Assembly (NCBI GenBank): GCA_021161185.1
Contig: JAGHBC010000107.1
Coordinates: forward strand, 1 to 39,637
Source: Fidelibacterota bacterium
GTDB lineage: Bacteria; Fidelibacterota; UBA2242
Length of the DNA stretch: 39,637 nucleotides
Reading direction: 5' to 3'
Position 1 is the stretch's first letter; every line of letters starts with the position of its first letter. The notes under the pieces were generated by a model, which was not told the origin of the DNA, did no database searches, and was given only the letters and a program-made list of their open reading frames with translations. This document shows positions 32,475 to 39,637 of this stretch, piece after piece. The position numbers and the translations under genes were made by a program.

Positions 32475-35051
32475 TTATTTATCTTTTTCTTCGCCGGACT
32501 CAGAAAAATCATTTTCAGCACCTTCGTCTATCGTTGTATCCTCCGGCTCGGTAATGTTTCCTTCGGATAATAGTGATGGCTGGTTGTTTTCTTCCTTATC
32601 ACTATTCGATTCGAGGATACGTGTCACCGCCGAAATTGAATCTCCATCATCAAGTTTTATCAACCGGACTCCCTGGGTGTTTCTGCTAATCGTACGAATT
32701 GCCGCTATCGGCAGTCTGATCAAAACACCTTGTTCGGTTATAATCATCAGGTCATCGGAATCCACCACTTCACGCAAGGCAACCATGTAACCGTTGCGGG
32801 CTGAGGTCTTCAGTGTAATTACACCAACACCGCCCCGCTTGATAACGGGATAATCTTTGATATCGGTGCGTTTTCCATAACCGTTTTCCGAAACGGCTAA
32901 TAATGTTCCGCCCTCATGTCTAACAATAACCATTCCGATAACGTGATTGTTTTTACCGGGCAATTTAATGCCCCTGACGCCGGCGGCGGTTCTGCCCATG
33001 GGTCTAACGTCGGATTCTCTAAAGCGAATCGATTTTCCGTGAGATGTGCCCAATATAATATCCTGATCACCATTAGTCATTTTTACATCAATCAGATCGT
33101 CTTCATCGCCGATATTCACGGCTTTGATACCGCTCCGCCTTGGATTGCTGAATTGCGATAGCGCTGTTTTTTTAATTATACCTTTCTTGGTAGCCATTAC
33201 AATAAAATGCTCGTCATCAAATTTTTTCACGTTAAGAACCGCCCGGACCTGCTCGCCCTCTTGGGTTTCAATCAGGTTAACGATTGCGCGACCTCTTGAC
33301 GTCTTGCTGCCCCGGGGAATTTCATGCACTTTTAACCAGTAACACTTACCGCGACTGGTGAAAAACATTATGTAATCATGAGTGTTGGCAATGAACAGAT
33401 TTTGGACAAAGTCGTCGTCTTTCGCCTGGGCGCCCTGACTACCGCGTCCGCCCCGATTCTGCCGCCTTGAAATATCAACCGGGAAACGCTTTATGTAGCC
33501 ATTATGAGTTATCGTAATAACCATATCCTCTTCGGCTATCATGTCTTCTACGGAAAAATCACCAATATCGCCAATAATCTCGGTTCGGCGTTCATCACCG
33601 TATTTATCCCGGATGTCTATAATCTCCTGTTTTAAAATCTCCATCCTGAGCGCCTTACTTTCCAAAATTTCTTTCAGGCGAGCTATTAATTTCAGTGTCT
33701 CTTTGTATTCGGCAACAATCTTATCAACCTCGAGACCGGTTAACTTTTGCAGGCGCATATCCAGAATAGCCTGAGCCTGGCGCTCCGAAAAACTGAAGCG
33801 TTCTATCAGGTTGGTCCTGGCATCGACGGGCGTGGAAGAACCCCGGATAATTGCTATGACCTCGTCAATATTATCCAGGGCGATTTTTAGCCCTTCTAAA
33901 ATATGTGCTTTATCTTCAGCTGCCTTTAGGTCATACCGGGTGCGTTTAATAATGATTTCATGCCTGAAATTAATATAATGACCTAAAATTTCCTTCAGGT
34001 TTAATTGACAAGGAATGCCGTCAACCAATGCCAGCATATTGATTCCGAAGCTGTCCTGAAGCTGAGTGTGGCTATATAATTGGTTTAAGACGACTTCGGG
34101 AACCATCTCTTTTTTTATTTCAATAACAATCCGAATTCCATCTTTGTCCGATTCATCCCGAATATCAGAAATTCCTTCAACAATCTTCTCACGAACAAGC
34201 TCTGCAATTTTTTCAATCAGTTTTGATTTGTTTACCTGATAGGGTATTTCAGTGATGATAATACTGTCTTTACCAAATTTGCTGGTTTCTATAAAAGCCT
34301 GAGCTCTAATTCTGACAATACCTTTTCCAGTCTCATAGGCGCTTTTGATGCCCTGTTTGCCGAGGATTATTGCTCCGGTGGGAAAATCCGGACCCTTTAT
34401 AAACCTCATCAAATCCTGAATGGTGGTTTCCGGATTGTCTACCTGGTGAATAAGGGCATTACAAACTTCCGTTAAATTGTGGGGCGGTATGTTGGTTGCC
34501 ATACCGACGGCAATACCGCTGGCGCCATTGACTAATAAAAGGGGAATGGCTGTCGGCAGCACCGTTGGTTCTTTTAAAGAATCATCAAAATTAGGGGTGA
34601 AGCTGACCGTGTCCTTATCGATATCTTTCAATAATTCACCGGAAATACGGCTCATTCTGGCTTCCGTATATCGCATCGCCGCAGCTCTATCGCCGTCTAC
34701 AGAACCAAAGTTACCCTGCCCGTCAACAAGAGGGTACCGAAGCGAAAATGTCTGAGCCATACGTACAAGGGAATCATAAACCGCCGCGTCACCGTGAGGG
34801 TGGTATTTACCCATAACCTCACCGACTATCCGGGCACATTTCTTGGTCGGGCGGTTGTATGGCAGTCCTAATTCGGACATACCAAACATAATTCGGCGAT
34901 GAACCGGTTTTAATCCGTCTCTGACATCGGGCAGTGCCCGCGATACAATAACCGACATTGAATAGTCGAGATACGCCTCTCGCATCTCTTCATCAATGTT
35001 CGCATTAATGATTTTATCTCTTTGAAATTCTATATTGACTTGCTTGTTCAT
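32475..35051 (-). CDS. gyrA: DNA gyrase subunit A
   Basis: 858 residues. The breakage-reunion domain includes [18 protein letters not shown], the quinolone region [20 protein letters not shown] and catalytic Y128 in [10 protein letters not shown]. The GyrA box appears as QNRGGRG, replacing the usual QRRGGKG, in the C-terminal DNA-wrapping pinwheel, which confirms gyrase and not topoisomerase IV. The last 40 residues are an acidic tail (ESGEEKDK). The position of E. coli Ser83 is alanine (A89), while Asp87 is kept (D93). It starts three bases after the gyrB stop. Together with GyrB it introduces negative supercoils. Confidence 0.97.
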   Translation of the reverse strand: MNKQVNIEFQRDKIINANIDEEMREAYLDYSMSVIVSRALPDVRDGLKPVHRRIMFGMSELGLPYNRPTKKCARIVGEVMGKYHPHGDAAVYDSLVRMAQTFSLRYPLVDGQGNFGSVDGDRAAAMRYTEARMSRISGELLKDIDKDTVSFTPNFDDSLKEPTVLPTAIPLLLVNGASGIAVGMATNIPPHNLTEVCNALIHQVDNPETTIQDLMRFIKGPDFPTGAIILGKQGIKSAYETGKGIVRIRAQAFIETSKFGKDSIIITEIPYQVNKSKLIEKIAELVREKIVEGISDIRDESDKDGIRIVIEIKKEMVPEVVLNQLYSHTQLQDSFGINMLALVDGIPCQLNLKEILGHYINFRHEIIIKRTRYDLKAAEDKAHILEGLKIALDNIDEVIAIIRGSSTPVDARTNLIERFSFSERQAQAILDMRLQKLTGLEVDKIVAEYKETLKLIARLKEILESKALRMEILKQEIIDIRDKYGDERRTEIIGDIGDFSVEDMIAEEDMVITITHNGYIKRFPVDISRRQNRGGRGSQGAQAKDDDFVQNLFIANTHDYIMFFTSRGKCYWLKVHEIPRGSKTSRGRAIVNLIETQEGEQVRAVLNVKKFDDEHFIVMATKKGIIKKTALSQFSNPRRSGIKAVNIGDEDDLIDVKMTNGDQDIILGTSHGKSIRFRESDVRPMGRTAAGVRGIKLPGKNNHVIGMVIVRHEGGTLLAVSENGYGKRTDIKDYPVIKRGGVGVITLKTSARNGYMVALREVVDSDDLMIITEQGVLIRLPIAAIRTISRNTQGVRLIKLDDGDSISAVTRILESNSDKEENNQPSLLSEGNITEPEDTTIDEGAENDFSESGEEKDK

Positions 35052-35054
35052 TGT

Positions 35055-37257
<2,203 letters not shown>

Positions 37258-37258
<1 letters not shown>

Positions 37259-38373
37259 TATGATACTCCAATCGGTAGTTTGTGTGTTTTTACATTAAAT
37301 TTACTCAGATCAAAACCATAGTTTTTAATCACATCAACATCAGTTGTTGTAATAATCGTTTGTTTATTTTTTCCAATTTCGTTAATAATATTTACACAAT
37401 GGGTCACATCAAGCATTGCGAAAAGGTCGTCCAAAAGGAAAATTACCGGCTCTTTCAGTTTTTGCTCAATAAATATTCCCTCTGCTATTTTTAATGCAAC
37501 CAATAGCATCTTATGTTCGCCCTGAGAACCGACAAGTCTTATGTCCTTGTCACCAAACAATAATAAAATATTGTCCAAATGTGGTCCCGCTCCGGTACGT
37601 CCTAAAATCATATCACTCTCAAACCGGGAATATAGTTTTTCTTTATATTTCTTTTCAAACTCATTGGAGCCAGCTTGAATGTTCGGTATAATTTGCAAGG
37701 ACACCGATTCGTCATAATGAACTAATTTTTTGTATGCTCTACAAAACACCCTGTTAAACTTTTCAATAAAATCAGCTCTTGTCTTCTGTATTACTGCCCC
37801 AAAACCAACTAACATTTCATCAATTGTGTTAATGTAATCATCATATTTATTTTGCTGTTGGGACCGATACTGGTTTAAAAGCAGGTTTCGATTATATATC
37901 CGTTTTTTATATTCGATTAATGCTTGAAAATAATCCGAATTAACCTGAGATAAAATTCTATTAATAAAATTTCGTCGTATCAGCGGACCTCCGTCGGTTA
38001 TTTTTTGATTCTCCGGAGAAAAAATAACAACCGGTAAACGACCAACGATATCTGTTTTCCTTTTTAAATCCGCTTTATTAATAAAAATTTTTTTTCCTTC
38101 GTTTTTTGAAAAATTCAAATTAACTAAAAAACTCTTCTCCTTAAAATTTAAAAATTTACCAAAAATCTGAAAATAGTCCCGATTTTTTTTCACAATATTA
38201 ATATCATTGTTTGTTCTAAAACTCTTGGTAAGCGACAGAAAGTGAATGGCTTCCAATAGGGTTGTTTTGCCGGTTCCATTATCTCCGAAAATTATATGTA
38301 AGTTATCACTAAACTCGAAACAACCTTGATCATAATTTCTGAAATTAATCAGTTTTAAATTTTTTATTTTCAT
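37258..38373 (-). CDS. recF: DNA replication and repair protein RecF
   Basis: 371 residues, SMC-like ABC ATPase. Walker A GDNGTGKT (30-37) follows LKLINFRNYDQG. The PENQKITDGGPLIRRNFIN segment is the family's conserved loop. The ABC signature is SQGEHK (283-288) and Walker B is IFLLDD (311-316) with LFAMLD after it. RecF binds gapped DNA with RecO/RecR to load RecA. The gene is notably AT-rich. It lies 61 bases downstream of dnaN, a gap made largely of A/T with no clear terminator. Confidence 0.96.
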
Positions 38374-38434
38374 TAAAAAATTAATGTTTTTATATATTTA
38401 AATATATAATTTTGTAGAATAAACTAAAAAAAAC

Positions 38435-39550
38435 TTATTCATTTAATCTTATCGGCATAAGGAGCATTGTTATCTCCTCATTTTCTTCCTGCTTTTCAGG
38501 TAAAATAAGACCTGCGGTTACTTCGGTATTTAATTTAAAAAGAACTTTTTCAGTATCAATATTCCTTAATATTTCTTTAAAATATTCACCATTATATCCT
38601 AAAACCAGATTATCCCCGGTATATTCAATTTCAATATCTTCTTCAGCTGAAGATCCTGATTCCGGATTTATAGTTGTTATTTTTGATATTTCATTGCTTA
38701 TTGACAAAGAAATCTGATGGGTTGTCTTATTGGAAAAAATACTGACACGCCTTAAAGCAGAAAGAAAACTTTTTACATTTGTAACAACGATTTTATCATT
38801 ATCCCACGGAATAACACTCTCATAATCCGGAAAACGTTCATCAATAATCCGGGTGTAAATTATCGTTGAGTTTAATTCAACTTTTACATGATTCTCACTA
38901 ATTGAAAGCAACGTTTTTCCTTCACTCTCAAGATATCCTAATAATAAATTTAGAAACTTTATGGGTATAATTACTTCGCCTTCAAAATCCTCATTTATAA
39001 AATCTTTCCTTACAATGCAAACGAGACGGTGTCCGTCAGTCGAAACGGCTCTGATTTCATTATTTCTAAACTGAAATAAAACACCCATCAACGCCGGTTT
39101 TAATTCATCTTTAGTAACGGCAATCAGTGTTTTTTGAATCATCCTTTTCAAAACAGAATTTTCTAATTTAACATTATTGAAACTTGTAATGTTCGGAACG
39201 GCAGGAAACTCAATTCCTGGACGTCCCATTATCTCAAAAACACCTTTTCCAGATTTCAGAGTAACACGTCCCTCTTCATCTGCAAATATTTGAATTTCAC
39301 CATCTTCAGATTCGTTAACAATATCTAAAATAATGCGGGTTGGTATTGCCACGGAACCATCTTCAACACCGCTTGTTTCAAGTGTAGTGTTCATCGTAAT
39401 TTCTATATCAGATGATCTAAGCGTTAAATTATTACCGTTAAGTTCAAATAAGATATTGTTTAAAATAGGAGTTACTGAACGAACCGGAGAAACTTTCGAA
39501 ATCTTTTGAATATGTGCAAGGAGATTATTTTTATCAATTGAAAGTTGCAT
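38435..39550 (-). CDS. dnaN: DNA polymerase III sliding clamp (beta subunit)
   Basis: 371 residues, three-domain beta clamp. Recognisable parts: SPVRSVTPILNNILFEL, the RPGIEFPAVP loop (GRPGIEFP), ALMGVLFQF and VSTDGHRLV in domain 2, and ERFPDYESVIP. In domain 3 VLGYNGEYFKEIL is followed by the C-terminal LLMPIRLNE, where the usual MPMRL has Ile. The clamp tethers DNA polymerase to DNA. AAAGGAG lies eight bases upstream of the ATG. dnaA would be expected just beyond the right edge of the window. Confidence 0.97.
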   Translation of the reverse strand: MQLSIDKNNLLAHIQKISKVSPVRSVTPILNNILFELNGNNLTLRSSDIEITMNTTLETSGVEDGSVAIPTRIILDIVNESEDGEIQIFADEEGRVTLKSGKGVFEIMGRPGIEFPAVPNITSFNNVKLENSVLKRMIQKTLIAVTKDELKPALMGVLFQFRNNEIRAVSTDGHRLVCIVRKDFINEDFEGEVIIPIKFLNLLLGYLESEGKTLLSISENHVKVELNSTIIYTRIIDERFPDYESVIPWDNDKIVVTNVKSFLSALRRVSIFSNKTTHQISLSISNEISKITTINPESGSSAEEDIEIEYTGDNLVLGYNGEYFKEILRNIDTEKVLFKLNTEVTAGLILPEKQEENEEITMLLMPIRLNE

Positions 39551-39585
39551 TTTTTATACTCCTTTAAATAATATAACTACAATTA

Positions 39586-39614
39586 ATTTTACCAAAAAAT
39601 GGGTATTTATACAA
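39586..39614 (-). promoter_or_regulatory. Possible dnaN promoter
   Basis: On the minus strand TTGTAT (39609-39614), 17 bases, then TAAAAT (39586-39591). The -10 is close to consensus and the spacing is ideal, but the region is very AT-rich, so chance matches are likely. It would give a leader of about 30 bases. Confidence 0.35.
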
Positions 39615-39637
39615 GACATTTTAACATAGATAAAAAG

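Noticed and set aside
38374-38434. ATATATTTAAATATAT palindrome between dnaN and recF as a terminator
   Set aside because: Pure A/T stem with little stability in a very AT-rich region, and the genes appear to be one unit.
39600-39637. DnaA-box-like sequence TTATACAAG near the right edge
   Set aside because: Three mismatches to TTATCCACA and no second box in view; the origin would more likely lie beyond the window.

Overview
The window looks like chromosomal core DNA from an uncultured diderm bacterium of the FCB superphylum, perhaps a Marinimicrobia, KSB1 or Calditrichota type lineage. This is an inference from several traits: the dnaN-recF-dciA-gyrB-gyrA order, the TIGR03960 radical SAM gene beside rng-rplU-rpmA, lamin-tail/CARDB surface proteins with a FlgD-like C-terminal domain, LPP20-type secreted proteins, and DivIVA in an organism with lipoproteins and beta-barrel-like proteins. 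I see no rRNA, tRNA, CRISPR array, integrase or transposase. The rightmost 2.5 kb (recF, dnaN) is visibly more AT-rich than the rest, as is common near a replication origin.

Left part (1-9 kb, all minus strand). An AhpD-like carboxymuconolactone decarboxylase runs off the left edge. Next comes the translation/RNA cluster TIGR03960 radical SAM - rng - rplU - rpmA, with a clear promoter in front of rplU and a terminator after rpmA. A four-gene metabolic run follows: CaCA antiporter, nitrilase-type amidase, saccharopine-dehydrogenase-like reductase and HD hydrolase.

Middle (9-19 kb). The plus strand carries an O6-alkylguanine-DNA alkyltransferase, a secreted glycosidase-like protein and a HEAT-repeat/cyclophilin lipoprotein. 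The minus strand then carries a DjlA-like co-chaperone, birA, coaX, a DUF3108-like protein and a small membrane protein.

Surface-protein region (17.9-30.2 kb). Two minus-strand genes encode a DUF6588-like outer-membrane protein and a 1665-residue lamin-tail/CARDB repeat protein with an internal 470-bp near-identical duplication. Diverging from them are five consecutive secreted proteins (24382-30150), all sharing an LPP20-like helical signature, one with a CsgG/LpoB-like middle domain. This set is my best candidate for an undescribed envelope system.

Right part (30.1-39.6 kb, minus). dnaN-recF-dciA-gyrB-gyrA-yggS is followed by a repeat-filled gap, then divIVA and a degenerate purine-nucleoside-phosphorylase homologue that seems to lack its phosphate site.

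Two gene-free gaps (17.5-18.0 and 31.3-31.7 kb) each carry the same pair of interspersed repeats. Three genes (TIGR03960, the HEAT/cyclophilin lipoprotein and gyrB) have conserved or functionally required N-termini that extend past any ATG/GTG/TTG. In each case a good Shine-Dalgarno sequence precedes a codon one base away from ATG, which means either real near-cognate initiation or base errors.
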